A stretch of 64,000 bases of DNA. It comes from Mitsuaria sp. 7 (GTDB lineage: Bacteria; Pseudomonadota; Gammaproteobacteria; Burkholderiales; Burkholderiaceae_C). The notes under the pieces were generated by a model. The model did no database searches, was not told the DNA's origin, and was given only the letters and a program-made list of their open reading frames with translations. Position 1 is the stretch's first letter. Each line of letters starts with the position of its first letter. A program made the translations under genes and the position numbers. The stretch is from contig NZ_CP011514.1 of assembly GCF_001653795.1 (NCBI RefSeq), forward strand, positions 5,700,727 through 5,764,726, given 5' to 3'. Of this stretch, positions 45,739 to 54,853 are shown one piece after another.

Positions 45739-46236
45739 TCAAGCGCTCCGGTCGACCCGCAGCGCCAGCAGCACCGAGGTGTGCGTCTTGATCACGCCCT
45801 CGATGTCGCCGATCTCGTCGAGCAGCGCATCGAGTCGCGCGGTGCTGTCCGCGCGCAGCGTGGCCATGTAGTCGAACTCGCCGCTGACCGACGCCAGCTG
45901 CCGCAACTCCGGCAGTCGTGAGAGCAGCTTCACCACCTCGCGCCCGGCACGCGGCTGCACCGTGATGCCGACGAAGGCCTGCACGCCGCGCTCCACCGCC
46001 TCGCCGCCCAGCCGCACCGTGTAGCCGGCGATCAGGCCCTCCGCCTCCAATCTCGCCAGCCGCGCCACCACGGTGGTGCGGGCGACGCCCAACTTGCGTG
46101 CAAGGTCGGCGGTGCTTTCCCGCGCATTGACCTGCAGCAGCGCGATCAGGTCGCGGTCGGTCTGGTCGCGCAGCGTGGCGTGAGAAACGGTGGGGGCTTC
46201 GACCGCCGCGCCGGCGGACGTCTTCTTCGCATTCAT
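45739..46236 (-). CDS. Lrp/AsnC-family regulator of the lysine catabolic operon
   Basis: 165 residues. Helix-turn-helix at about residues 28-75 (LIALLQVNARESTADLARKLG, then VARTTVVARLARLEAEGLI), followed by the RAM ligand/assembly domain at about 85-160 (GITVQPRAG, VSGEFDYMATL). The first ~22 residues are an Ala/Thr-rich extension. Divergent from the lysine 6-dehydrogenase-like gene with about 200 bp between, so it probably controls that operon with lysine or an intermediate as effector. Confidence 0.88.
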   Translation of the reverse strand: MNAKKTSAGAAVEAPTVSHATLRDQTDRDLIALLQVNARESTADLARKLGVARTTVVARLARLEAEGLIAGYTVRLGGEAVERGVQAFVGITVQPRAGREVVKLLSRLPELRQLASVSGEFDYMATLRADSTARLDALLDEIGDIEGVIKTHTSVLLALRVDRSA

Positions 46237-46434
46237 GGGCAGGGCCTTCCACAGGCTGTGACGGAGTGCTCGGGATAAACCCTCGTTTTCGCCGGAATGG
46301 ATGATCCGGCTGACGGATCGTCAGTATCGAGGTGTTTTTCGTCGAACTCGCGCTTTCTTTCGTCAGTCCACCTCGGGACACTGCCTCCATTCGCATCTGA
46401 AACCTCATCCGCACAGGATCACAAGGAGTACGAC

Positions 46435-47529
46435 ATGAAAGTGGCATTGCTGGGCGCCGGACACATCGGCCAGACGATCGCGCGACTGCTGCAGGGCAGC
46501 GGCGACTACCAGGTCACCGTGATCGACAAGAACGCCACCGCGCTGAAACTGCTGGCGGATCAGGGCCTCGCGACCAAGACCGTCGACACCGAGGACAAGG
46601 CCCAGCTCGCCGCCGCGCTGCGCGGCAACGAGGTGGTCGTGAACGCGCTGCCGTACCACCTGGCCATCACCGCCGCGCACATGGCGCTGGAAGCCGGCTG
46701 CCACTACTTCGACCTGACCGAGGACGTCGCCGCGACCAAGGAGATCAAGCGCATCGCCGAAGGCGCGAAGACCGCCTTCATGCCGCAGTGCGGCCTGGCC
46801 CCCGGCTTCATCGGCATCGTGGCGCACCACCTGGCCAAGAGCTTCGACTCGCTGAGCGACGTGAAGATGCGCGTCGGCGCGCTGCCCGCGTTCCCGACCA
46901 ATGCGCTGAAGTACAACCTGACCTGGTCCGTCGACGGCCTGATCAACGAGTACTGCCATCCCTGCGAGGCGATCCACGACGGCGCCACCATCGCTGCGCT
47001 GCCGCTGGAAGGCCTGGAGCACTTCTCGCTGGACGGCACCGAGTACGAGGCCTTCAACACCTCCGGCGGCCTGGGCACGCTGTGCGAGACCTGGGAGAAC
47101 AAGGTCCGCAACCTGGACTACAAGACCGTGCGCTATCCGGGTCACCGCGACCTGATGATGTTCCTGCTGGACGACCTGGCGCTGAAGAACGACCAGGAGA
47201 AGCTCAAGGACATCATGCGCAAGAGCATGCCCGCGACGATGCAGGACGTGGTGCTGGTGTTCGTGACCGTGTCGGGCATGAAGAACGGCGTGCTGATGCA
47301 GGAAGTCTTCGCCCGCAAGATCTTCGCGGAGCGCGACGGCGCACAGCCGCTGTCGGCCATCCAGATCACCACCGCCGCCGGCATCTGCGCCGCGGTCGAC
47401 CTGTTCCGCGAGGGCAAGCTGCCGCAGTCGGGCTTCGTGCGTCAGGAAGAAGTGGCGCTGCCGGACTTCCTCGCGAACCGCTTCGGCAAGGCGTATCAAC
47501 AGTCGCGCCAGGTTGAGTCCATCGGTTGA
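46435..47529 (+). CDS. saccharopine-dehydrogenase-fold enzyme, probable lysine 6-dehydrogenase
   Basis: 364 residues from ATG 46435 (AAGGAG seven bases upstream). Rossmann start VALLGAGHIGQTIARLL. Length and motifs (FDLTEDV, PQCGLAPGFIGIVAHHL, VGALPAFPTNALKYNLTWS) match the short lysine 6-dehydrogenase branch rather than fungal saccharopine dehydrogenase. The reaction would be L-lysine + NAD+ to 2-aminoadipate semialdehyde/piperideine-6-carboxylate. The next gene encodes the dehydrogenase for exactly that product, which supports the assignment. Confidence 0.82.
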   Translation: MKVALLGAGHIGQTIARLLQGSGDYQVTVIDKNATALKLLADQGLATKTVDTEDKAQLAAALRGNEVVVNALPYHLAITAAHMALEAGCHYFDLTEDVAATKEIKRIAEGAKTAFMPQCGLAPGFIGIVAHHLAKSFDSLSDVKMRVGALPAFPTNALKYNLTWSVDGLINEYCHPCEAIHDGATIAALPLEGLEHFSLDGTEYEAFNTSGGLGTLCETWENKVRNLDYKTVRYPGHRDLMMFLLDDLALKNDQEKLKDIMRKSMPATMQDVVLVFVTVSGMKNGVLMQEVFARKIFAERDGAQPLSAIQITTAAGICAAVDLFREGKLPQSGFVRQEEVALPDFLANRFGKAYQQSRQVESIG

Positions 47530-47543
47530 GCGGTCGGCCGACC

Positions 47544-47574
47544 GATCGATTCGATCGATTCGATCGATTCGATC
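47544..47574. repeat. 9-bp tandem repeat between the lysine catabolic genes
   Basis: GATCGATTC three times plus a partial fourth unit, 15 bp past the first gene's stop. Each unit is nearly self-complementary, so the array could fold into small hairpins between the two operon genes. Confidence 0.85.
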
Positions 47575-47619
47575 GGCCCCTCGCACGACCTGCCTGAACG
47601 CCTGAAGGAGAATTCCCCG

Positions 47620-49125
47620 ATGACTTCCACCACCACCGACCTGCTGGCCGCCCTGGGCGTGCCGGCCGCCGCCGTCACCGGCGGCACCATGACCGTCCGC
47701 AGCCCCATCGACGGCGCCGTGATCGCCGCGGTCCACGAGGCCAAGGCCGCCGACATGACCGCCGCGGTCGCGAACGCGCAGCAGGCCTTCCTGGCCTGGC
47801 GCACCGTGCCGGCGCCCAAGCGCGGCGAACTCGTGCGCCTGTTCGGCGAGGAGCTGCGCGCCAACAAGGCGGCGCTGGCCCGCCTGGTCTCGCTGGAAGC
47901 CGGCAAGGTGACCAGCGAAGGCGAGGGCGAAGTGCAGGAGATGATCGACATCTGCGACTTCGCCGTCGGCCTGTCGCGCCAGCTGCACGGTCTGACGATC
48001 GCCAGTGAGCGCCCGGGCCACCGCATGATGGAGCAGTACCTGCCGCTGGGCGTGGTGGGCATCATCTCGGCGTTCAACTTCCCCGTGGCGGTGTGGGCGT
48101 GGAACTCGGCGCTCGCGCTGGTCTGCGGCGACACCTGCCTCTGGAAGCCCAGCGAGAAGACCCCGCTGACGGCGCTCGCGACGCAGGCGCTGTTCGAGAA
48201 GGCCGTCGCCCGCTTCGACGGCGCGCCGAAGTTCCTGTCGCAGGTCCTCATCGGCGGCGCCGGCGTCGGCGAGGCGATGGTCGACGACACGCGCGTGGCG
48301 CTGGTCTCCGCGACCGGCTCGACCCGCATGGGCCGCGCGGTCGGCCCGCGCGTCGCGGCGCGCTTCGGCCGCTGCCTGCTCGAGCTGGGCGGCAACAACG
48401 CGATCGTCGTCACGCCGAGCGCGGACCTGGACCTCGCCGTGCGCGGCATCCTGTTCGGCGCCTACGGCACGGCCGGCCAGCGTTGCACGACGACCCGCCG
48501 CGTGATCGCGCATGAATCGATCCATGACGAGCTCGTCGCCCGCCTGGACCGCGCCCGCGCGCAGCTCAAGATCGGCAGCCCGGTCGAGCCCGGCAACCTG
48601 ATCGGCCCGCTGATCGACAAGGGCGCCTTCGACGCGATGCAATCGGCCCTGGCCGCCGCGCGCGAGCAGGGCGGCGAAGTCAGCGGCGGCGAACGCGCGC
48701 TGGCGTCCCAGTACCCGGAAGCGTTCTACGCGGTGCCGGCGCTGGTCCGCATGCCGGCGCAGTCGGCCATCGTGAAGCACGAGACCTTCGCGCCCATCCT
48801 GTACACGCTGAAGTACAAGACGCTGGACGAGGCGATCTCGTTGCAGAACGACGTGCCGCAAGGCCTGTCCTCGGCGATCTTCACCAACGACATCCGCGAG
48901 GCCGAGACCTTCGTCAGCGCCAGCGGTTCCGATTGCGGCATCGCCAACGTGAACATCGGGACTTCGGGTGCGGAGATCGGCGGCGCCTTCGGTGGCGAGA
49001 AGGAAACCGGCGGCGGCCGCGAGTCCGGCTCGGACGCGTGGAAGGCCTACATGCGCCGCACGACCAACACCGTCAACTACTCGCGCGAGCTGCCGCTGGC
49101 ACAGGGCGTCAAGTTCGATGTCTGA
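47620..49125 (+). CDS. amaB: 2-aminoadipate-6-semialdehyde dehydrogenase (ALDH7 family)
   Basis: 501 residues of the ALDH7/antiquitin type. NAD-binding motif SAFNFPVAVWAWN, catalytic Glu in LELGGNNA and catalytic Cys in GQRCTTTRR; the C-terminal GAFGGEKETGGGRESGSDAWK is an ALDH7 signature. It oxidises aminoadipate semialdehyde (in equilibrium with piperideine-6-carboxylate) to 2-aminoadipate. AAGGAG precedes ATG 47620. The next gene overlaps its end by eight bases. Symbol given by analogy to Pseudomonas AmaB. Confidence 0.88.
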   Translation: MTSTTTDLLAALGVPAAAVTGGTMTVRSPIDGAVIAAVHEAKAADMTAAVANAQQAFLAWRTVPAPKRGELVRLFGEELRANKAALARLVSLEAGKVTSEGEGEVQEMIDICDFAVGLSRQLHGLTIASERPGHRMMEQYLPLGVVGIISAFNFPVAVWAWNSALALVCGDTCLWKPSEKTPLTALATQALFEKAVARFDGAPKFLSQVLIGGAGVGEAMVDDTRVALVSATGSTRMGRAVGPRVAARFGRCLLELGGNNAIVVTPSADLDLAVRGILFGAYGTAGQRCTTTRRVIAHESIHDELVARLDRARAQLKIGSPVEPGNLIGPLIDKGAFDAMQSALAAAREQGGEVSGGERALASQYPEAFYAVPALVRMPAQSAIVKHETFAPILYTLKYKTLDEAISLQNDVPQGLSSAIFTNDIREAETFVSASGSDCGIANVNIGTSGAEIGGAFGGEKETGGGRESGSDAWKAYMRRTTNTVNYSRELPLAQGVKFDV

Positions 49126-50221
49126 GCGGACGGCGGAACTGCAGGCGTTGACGGCGCTCAACGCCAAGGTCGCGGCGGCGGTGGACAGCGGGCTGTTCCA
49201 GCTGCTGCATGGCGCGCTCGGCAACGAGGCGGCCCGCGCCGCCTTCGCGCGGGTGCAGGTCGTGGAGTCGCTGCTGCGCCCGGCCGGCGAGCGCGTGTCG
49301 CGCGCCGAGCTGGCGCAGGCGCTGAACATGGCGCTTTTCCTCGACGTCACCGACCGTGTGCCGATGGCGGCGGCCTACGTGGCCGACCTGCAGCGAGACG
49401 GGCAGCAACTGGTCTTCGACCACGGTGCGCTGCGCACGGTGGCGTGGCCGTCCGGCGCGCTGCCGCCGGGCGAGGCCGCGATCACCCGCGTGTTGAGACC
49501 GCTGGGCTTCACGATGGCGGCGACCTATCCGCTGCCGCGACTGAAGATGACCGGCCGCGCCTGGCGCCACGCCGACTTCCCCGAGGACATCGCGCAGTTC
49601 TTCGTCTCGGAGCTGCATCCGGAGCGATTCTCCGGCAGCTTCCAGGGCGCGGTGACGCGGGTGCTGGCGACCTCGCAGGATCCGCTGACGCCGGGTGATC
49701 TGGCGCTGCTGGAGCACCTCGCGCGCGACGGCGATCTGCCGGCCGTGTCCGCGGTGGCACTGCTGCCGAAACTGGTCGGATGTTTCGCCCGGCAGCACGC
49801 GCTGTTCGAGGCGGACGACTATCAGCTCCTGCTCACCGAATCGGCCGAGATGGCCTGGATCGCGACCGAAGGCAACGCTTTCAACCATGCGACCGATCGT
49901 GTCGCCGACATCGAGTCCGTCGTCGCCGCGCAGCGCGCGCTCGACCGGCCGGTGAAGGACACGATCGAGACCTCGGCGACCGGGCGCGTGCGCCAGACCG
50001 CGTTCAAGGCGGCGCGCGTGATGCGCGAGTTCCTCGATCGCGGCCAGCGTGTGATGCTCGAAGTGCCCGGCAGCTTCCACGAATTCATCCAGCGCGCGCC
50101 GCTCGATGAATCGGGGACGCTGGACCTGGCCTTCGACGCGGGCAACGCGACCGGCATCTTCAAGATGACGGCTGGCGCGGCCAAGGACGCCGACACGACG
50201 GGCGAGGCCGCGGCGTGTTGA
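49118..50221 (+). CDS. hglS: 2-oxoadipate dioxygenase/decarboxylase (DUF1338, HglS-like)
   Basis: 367 residues of the DUF1338 family. FDHGALRT (His102) and FNHATDR match the metal-ligand motifs of HglS, the Fe(II) enzyme that converts 2-oxoadipate to D-2-hydroxyglutarate and CO2 in Pseudomonas putida lysine catabolism. ATG 49118 overlaps the aldehyde dehydrogenase gene by eight bases, and the following oxidase gene starts within its last codons, so the operon is tightly coupled. The aminotransferase that would make 2-oxoadipate from 2-aminoadipate is not in the window. Confidence 0.88.
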   Translation: MSERTAELQALTALNAKVAAAVDSGLFQLLHGALGNEAARAAFARVQVVESLLRPAGERVSRAELAQALNMALFLDVTDRVPMAAAYVADLQRDGQQLVFDHGALRTVAWPSGALPPGEAAITRVLRPLGFTMAATYPLPRLKMTGRAWRHADFPEDIAQFFVSELHPERFSGSFQGAVTRVLATSQDPLTPGDLALLEHLARDGDLPAVSAVALLPKLVGCFARQHALFEADDYQLLLTESAEMAWIATEGNAFNHATDRVADIESVVAAQRALDRPVKDTIETSATGRVRQTAFKAARVMREFLDRGQRVMLEVPGSFHEFIQRAPLDESGTLDLAFDAGNATGIFKMTAGAAKDADTTGEAAAC

Positions 50222-51636
50222 GCTTCCAGGCCGGCGGCTTCCTCGCGCAAGCGATCGCCGTCTGCGGCGAAGCCTTCGTGCAGGTGGGCGCGGACATCGA
50301 GCCGCGCTTCCTTCAGCCCGCGCGCTACGCAGCGGGGCGTGCCGCCGCACTGGTGCGCCCGGGCAGCCGCGACGAAGCGGCACGCGTGCTGGCGCTCGCC
50401 GCGGCTTGCGGTCTTCGTGTGGTGGTGCAGGGCGCGCATACGGGCCTGGTCCGTGCGGGCACGCCCGATGACGCGAACGGCGAAGTGCTCTTGAGTACCG
50501 AGCGACTGCGCGAGGTTTTCGAACTCGACCTGCTCGACCGCACGCTGCGCGTGTCGTCGGGCTTCCGGCTGTCGGAGATCAACGAACGCCTTGAGCCGCA
50601 CGGCCTGTGGTTCCCCGTCGATCTCAGCGCCGATCCGTCGATCGGCGGCATGGTGGCGCACAACACCGGCGGCACGCGGATGCTCCGCTACGGCGATGTG
50701 CGCGCCAACACGCTGGCGCTGGAAGTCGTCCTGGCGGAACCGGCGGGTCAGGTCTTGCGCCTGGGGCAGGGACTGCAGAAGGACAACTCGGCGCTCGCGC
50801 TGGGGCAGTTGTTCATCGGTTCCTCGGGCAGCCTGGGGCTGGTCAGCGAAGTCACGATCAAGCTCGCGCCCCTGCCGCGCCAGCGCGCCGTGGCGCTGGT
50901 GGCGCCCGCGTCGCTGGCCGAGGTGTTCCCGCTCTACGCCGATGTGATGCAGCGCTGGGGCGGGCTGGTGTCCGCCTTCGAAGGCATCAGCCGCGCGGCG
51001 CTCGAAGCGGGGTTGCACGGCCAGGATGTCGCGCGTTGGTTTGAAGGGCAACTGCCGGACTACGCGATGCTCATCGAGCTCAGCAGCGAGCTGCCGGCGG
51101 ATCAGCTCTCGCTCAACGGACTGCTGCAGTCCTGGCTCGAAGGCGAATTCGAATCGGGGCGGGTGCGCGATGCCGTGCTCGACGCCGACGAGGCGATCTG
51201 GGGCCTGCGCCATCGCATCAGCGAAGGACTGCGCGTGCAGGGCAAGGTGATCGGGCTCGATCTCTCGCTGCCGCGCAAGCACTTCATGGCCTTCCGCGAG
51301 CGCGGGGCGGCCTGGCTGGCCGAGCGATTCCCGCAGGCGCGCCTTGCGGATTTCGGCCACCTCGGCGACGGCGGCATGCACTTCAACATGGTGTGGCCGG
51401 CGAGTGCCGGAGCCCTCACACCGGAGCAAGAACTGACCCTGCGCGAGGGCCTGTACGCGCTGGTCGCGGAGCTCGGCGGATCGATCAGCGCGGAGCACGG
51501 GGTCGGCCCTCAACTGCAGTCGGCGTACCGGGCGCATTGGGAGCGCGTGGAGCCCGCGATGCTGGATTGGGCGAGGAGAGTACAGGCGTTGTGGGATCCG
51601 CACACCCGACTTGGAAAAGTGAGTTGGGGCGGTTGA
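50215..51636 (+). CDS. FAD-linked D-2-hydroxyglutarate dehydrogenase (GlcD/VAO family)
   Basis: 473 residues from GTG 50215, overlapping the hglS stop. PCMH-type FAD domain (GAHTGLVRAGTP, HNTGGTRMLRYG, GSSGSLGLVSEVTIKL) and C-terminal substrate domain with FGHLGDGGMHFN and SAEHGVG, which supply the metal and carboxylate ligands of D-2-hydroxy-acid dehydrogenases. Lactate or glycolate would be alternative substrates by family alone. Direct coupling to hglS makes D-2-hydroxyglutarate, oxidised to 2-oxoglutarate, the best call. Confidence 0.85.
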   Translation: MLSFQAGGFLAQAIAVCGEAFVQVGADIEPRFLQPARYAAGRAAALVRPGSRDEAARVLALAAACGLRVVVQGAHTGLVRAGTPDDANGEVLLSTERLREVFELDLLDRTLRVSSGFRLSEINERLEPHGLWFPVDLSADPSIGGMVAHNTGGTRMLRYGDVRANTLALEVVLAEPAGQVLRLGQGLQKDNSALALGQLFIGSSGSLGLVSEVTIKLAPLPRQRAVALVAPASLAEVFPLYADVMQRWGGLVSAFEGISRAALEAGLHGQDVARWFEGQLPDYAMLIELSSELPADQLSLNGLLQSWLEGEFESGRVRDAVLDADEAIWGLRHRISEGLRVQGKVIGLDLSLPRKHFMAFRERGAAWLAERFPQARLADFGHLGDGGMHFNMVWPASAGALTPEQELTLREGLYALVAELGGSISAEHGVGPQLQSAYRAHWERVEPAMLDWARRVQALWDPHTRLGKVSWGG

Positions 51637-51641
51637 ATCGC

Positions 51642-51669
51642 TTGCCAGTATTCGAAAGCGTGCTAAAGT
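51642..51669 (+). promoter_or_regulatory. promoter of tRNA-Leu
   Basis: TTGCCA (51642-51647), 16-base spacer, TAAAGT (51664-51669), placed about 45 bp before the 5' end of the tRNA. Good fit to sigma-70. Confidence 0.55.
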
Positions 51670-51714
51670 CCAATTCCTCGCTGCAACGCAAGTTGTGACG
51701 AGGAAATCCTGAAA

Positions 51715-51799
<85 letters not shown>

Positions 51800-51804
51800 A
51801 ATAC

Positions 51805-51831
51805 GAAAAGCCGGCTTCAAGCCGGCTTTTC
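51805..51831 (+). terminator. intrinsic terminator after tRNA-Leu
   Basis: AAAAGCCGGC (51806-51815), loop TTCAA, GCCGGCTTTT (51821-51830), then CTCATT. Immediately behind the tRNA CCA end. Confidence 0.85.
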
Positions 51832-51851
51832 TCATTCTGAAGCCCAGGAAG

Positions 51852-51942
51852 TGATGTCCAGCGGACATCACGCGAGGACTCGAATGGTTTGGACCGGGAG
51901 GTCCAAACCGGGGTCGCGCTTGCGTGACCGAGTCCTCTCCTG
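51852..51942. repeat. cluster of hairpins with tRNA-Leu 3' fragments
   Basis: CGAGTCCTCTCCTG from the tRNA 3' half (51779-51792) recurs exactly at 51929-51942, and its complement GAGGACTCG lies at 51874-51882. Between them sits a perfect 10-bp hairpin (51886-51909, GGGA loop). An 8-bp hairpin precedes at 51852-51870. The whole can fold into one branched structure. It may be the scar of an element that once used this tRNA as attachment site. Confidence 0.5.
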
Positions 51943-51991
51943 CGAAGTCAGCGAGTGCTGTGGCAAAGTCGGGCGAGCATTTCGGATCTCT

Positions 51992-53068
51992 ATGCCGCCA
52001 CGTAAACCCGCCACCATCATCGACGTCGCTCGCGAAGCGGGCGTCTCCATCAAGACGGTATCCCGGGTCCTGAACCAAGAGCCGGGCGTCCATTCCGAAA
52101 CGCGCGAGGCGGTGCTGAAGGTCGTGGCCGACCTCAAGTACCGGCCCAAGCAATCGGCGCGCAGCCTTGCGGGCGGACGATCCTTCCTGATCGGCCTGCT
52201 GTATTACGACCCGTCCGCGGCCTTCGTCGGAGGTGTCCAGCAGGGCGCGACGCTGCGCTGCCGCGAGGCCGGTTACCACCTCGTCGTCGAGTCGCTCCAC
52301 AACGACGCCCCCGACCTCGCGATGCAGGTCGACCGCATGGTCTCGGCGCTGCGTCCGGACGGCATGATCCTCACGCCCCCGCTGTGCGACAACCCGCAGG
52401 TGCTGGCCGCGTTGCGCGAGAGCCAGACGCCGTGCGTGCTGATTTCTCCCGCCGCCGATGAGCCCGAGCATCCGAGCGTCCGGATGGACGACGTGCATGC
52501 TGCCGAGGAGATCACCAACCTGCTGATCAGCCTGGGCCACACGCGCATCGCGATCATCAAGGGCGCGAAGGAGCAGGTCGCCTCCAGGCGCCGCTACCAG
52601 GGCTACCTGGCCGCGCTGAAGGCGCACAAGCTGCCGCTCGACAAGGACCTGGTGGTGCAGGGCGACTTCACCTTCGACACCGGGGTCGAGGCGGCTTATC
52701 AGCTGCTGAGCCGCCGCCAACGTCCGACCGCGGTCTTCGCGAGCAACGACGACATGGCGCTGGGCGTGCTCGCCGCGGCGCAGCGGCTGGGCCTGGCGGT
52801 GCCGGGCGACCTCTCGATCGCCGGCTTCGACGACACGCCCGCCGCCGCGCGCGTGTGGCCGCCGCTGACGACGGTGCGCCAGCCGATGGACGACATGGCG
52901 CGCGCCGCGGTCGACCTGCTGATCGGCGCGCCTCGCGACGCCGAGCCCGACGCGGAAGCCGAGGAGGCCGCGAAGATCCGTCACCGCGTCCTGCCGCACG
53001 AGCTCGTCGTGCGTGACTCCACCGCCGTGCTTGGCACGAAGGCGGCGCCGCGCCTCAAGAAGGTCTGA
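51992..53068 (+). CDS. LacI-family regulator of the glucoside locus
   Basis: 358 residues from ATG 51992. N-terminal helix-turn-helix (TIIDVAREAGVSIKTVSRVLN) and hinge helix (SARSLAGGR), then a periplasmic-binding-protein-like sensor domain (about 65-340) with FASNDDMALGVL and SIAGFDDTPAA. It resembles SalR/CelR-type regulators of glucoside use. Likely operators are the two palindromes at 54734-54771. The effector would be a glucoside or its breakdown product, by context. Confidence 0.92.
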   Translation: MPPRKPATIIDVAREAGVSIKTVSRVLNQEPGVHSETREAVLKVVADLKYRPKQSARSLAGGRSFLIGLLYYDPSAAFVGGVQQGATLRCREAGYHLVVESLHNDAPDLAMQVDRMVSALRPDGMILTPPLCDNPQVLAALRESQTPCVLISPAADEPEHPSVRMDDVHAAEEITNLLISLGHTRIAIIKGAKEQVASRRRYQGYLAALKAHKLPLDKDLVVQGDFTFDTGVEAAYQLLSRRQRPTAVFASNDDMALGVLAAAQRLGLAVPGDLSIAGFDDTPAAARVWPPLTTVRQPMDDMARAAVDLLIGAPRDAEPDAEAEEAAKIRHRVLPHELVVRDSTAVLGTKAAPRLKKV

Positions 53069-53142
53069 GGGGCTGAGCGTTCTGATGGGCTGATGGGCCG
53101 ATGAATCGCGGAAGGCCCGAAGGCCGTCCGCGCGACGCGCCT

Positions 53143-54696
53143 TCAGGCGACCCGCCGCCCCGTCCGTGCGAGGAGTTGCTCGATCAACACCCGATGCGGC
53201 GGCAGGTCCCGCAGCGCATGTGCGCCGAGCTGCGCGATCGTCGCGAACTCCCGCCGGGCTTCCTCGCCGCGCCTCAACGCGGCCGCGCCGCTCCCCAGCT
53301 GCGTCTCGAATTCCATCCCGTAGAGAACGTACTGCCAGCTCGCCGGCAGGTACATCTCGACGTCGGTGATGAAGTCCAGCCGCTGCGGCGGGCGGCAGCG
53401 CCACATCGCGAGCTTCTCTTTCAGCGACTCGGTGAACGAGGCCGGATCCGCGTTGTCGCGCCAGAACGCCGTGTCCGTGCGCTGCGTCAGCCCGTAGTGC
53501 AGCTTGATGAAGTCGACGATGCGCGCGTAGCGCTCCTTCATGAACGCGTTGAAGTGATTCGCCACCGGCGCCGTGTCGCCGTTGAACGGGAACAGCTGTC
53601 CGATCAGGTAGGCCGCCGTCTCGATGAGTCCGATGCCTGACGACTCCAGCGGCTCCAGGAAACCGCCGGACAGGCCGACCGCCACGCAGTTCTTCACCCA
53701 CTGCGTCTCGCGATACCCGATGTTGAGCGCGAGCTTGCGCGGCGTCAGCGCGTCCGAGGCCGGCCCGATGTAGCGGCGCAGCGCGCGCTCCGCCTCCTCG
53801 TCGTCGCAATGCCGGCTGCTGTAGACATGGCCGATGCCGCGCCGCTCCTGCAGCCCGATGTCCCAGATCCAGCCGTGGTCCTGCGCGTTCGCGATCGTGT
53901 ACGACGCGATGGGCGCATCGGGCCGCGCATACGGCACCTGCATCGCCAGCGCGCTGTCGACGAAGAGCACGTCGCGCATCGACTTGAACGGCGAGCCCAG
54001 CGCCTCGCCGATCAGGCGCGCGCGGAAGCCGCTGCAATCGACGTAAAGCCCGGCCGTCAACGTGCCGGCCTCCTTGGTATGCACGGCGGCGATCGCGCCC
54101 TGTTCATCGAGATCCACGCGATCCACCGTCGCGATCACGCGCTTCACGCCGAGCGCCTGACCATGCTCGGCGAGCAGCGCCGCGAAGCGCCCCGCGTCGA
54201 AGTGATACGCGTAGTTCAGCGGTCCGAGGAAGTCCCCGTCGCTCGCGCGCTTGGGGCCGTGCCGCGCGTCGGCGACGGCCTTCTGCAGCGTCACCGCCTC
54301 GGCGAAAGCGCGCCCCTTGCCGGCGTCGCCCATCAGCCAGTACGGCAGCAGTTCCGGCGCACCGGGCCGCTGGCTCGGCTGGCTGAACGGATGGAAGTAG
54401 TGATCCGCGCCCGGCGTCCCCGGCGGGCGCACCCAGTGCTCGAAGCGGATGCCCTGCTTGTAGGTCGCCGAGCAGGCGTCGAGGAACTCCGCCTCGCCGA
54501 TGCCGATCGCCGACAGCGTGCCGCGGATCGAGGGGAAGGTCCCTTCGCCCACGCCGATGATGCCGATGTCGCTGGACTCCACCAGCGTGATGCGGACGCC
54601 GCCGTGCGCGGTGCCGAGCTGCCGCGCGAGGAACGCGGCGGTGAGCCAGCCGGCCGTGCCGCCGCCGACGATGAGGATGTCCTGGATGGGCTGCAT
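53143..54696 (-). CDS. flavin-dependent tryptophan-halogenase-family protein
   Basis: 517 residues. FAD motif GGGTAG (residues 11-16), catalytic Lys80 in TYKQGIRFEHW (Lys79 of PrnA), the halogenase motif WIWDIG and the EPLESSGIG region that holds the PrnA Glu346/Ser347 pair are all present. It should therefore be catalytically competent with a flavin reductase partner, not encoded nearby. Halogenases of this branch sit beside TonB receptors in Caulobacter, Xanthomonas and Shewanella sugar loci, and some brominate indole in vitro; the natural substrate is unknown. Divergent from the TonB receptor gene. Confidence 0.88.
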   Translation of the reverse strand: MQPIQDILIVGGGTAGWLTAAFLARQLGTAHGGVRITLVESSDIGIIGVGEGTFPSIRGTLSAIGIGEAEFLDACSATYKQGIRFEHWVRPPGTPGADHYFHPFSQPSQRPGAPELLPYWLMGDAGKGRAFAEAVTLQKAVADARHGPKRASDGDFLGPLNYAYHFDAGRFAALLAEHGQALGVKRVIATVDRVDLDEQGAIAAVHTKEAGTLTAGLYVDCSGFRARLIGEALGSPFKSMRDVLFVDSALAMQVPYARPDAPIASYTIANAQDHGWIWDIGLQERRGIGHVYSSRHCDDEEAERALRRYIGPASDALTPRKLALNIGYRETQWVKNCVAVGLSGGFLEPLESSGIGLIETAAYLIGQLFPFNGDTAPVANHFNAFMKERYARIVDFIKLHYGLTQRTDTAFWRDNADPASFTESLKEKLAMWRCRPPQRLDFITDVEMYLPASWQYVLYGMEFETQLGSGAAALRRGEEARREFATIAQLGAHALRDLPPHRVLIEQLLARTGRRVA

Positions 54697-54733
54697 GTGT
54701 TTGTCTCCTACGGGTAAATGATAGTGAGCAAAA

Positions 54734-54771
54734 TGACAACGATGTCAATCGGAGCGTTGACAACGTTGTCA
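54734..54771. promoter_or_regulatory. two LacI-type operators between halogenase and TonB receptor genes
   Basis: TGACAACGATGTCA (54734-54747) and the perfect palindrome TGACAACGTTGTCA (54758-54771) have centres 24 bp apart. The second overlaps TTGACA (54757-54762) of a receptor promoter, with TACGAT at 54781-54786 after an 18-base spacer. The first overlaps TTGACA (54748-54743) of the opposite-strand halogenase promoter, with TATCAT further on after a 19-base spacer. One repressor could shut both genes. Confidence 0.75.
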
Positions 54772-54853
54772 TGCGTTGCCTACGATGCACTCAAATTAGA
54801 AGAACACGCCCACCCGGAACAGAGCTTCGAATCGAAAGCCACCAGGAGACAAC

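Noticed and set aside
46405..49350. 981-residue minus-strand frame over the lysine catabolic genes
   Set aside because: Covers two enzymes with intact catalytic motifs on the plus strand; composition typical of antisense.
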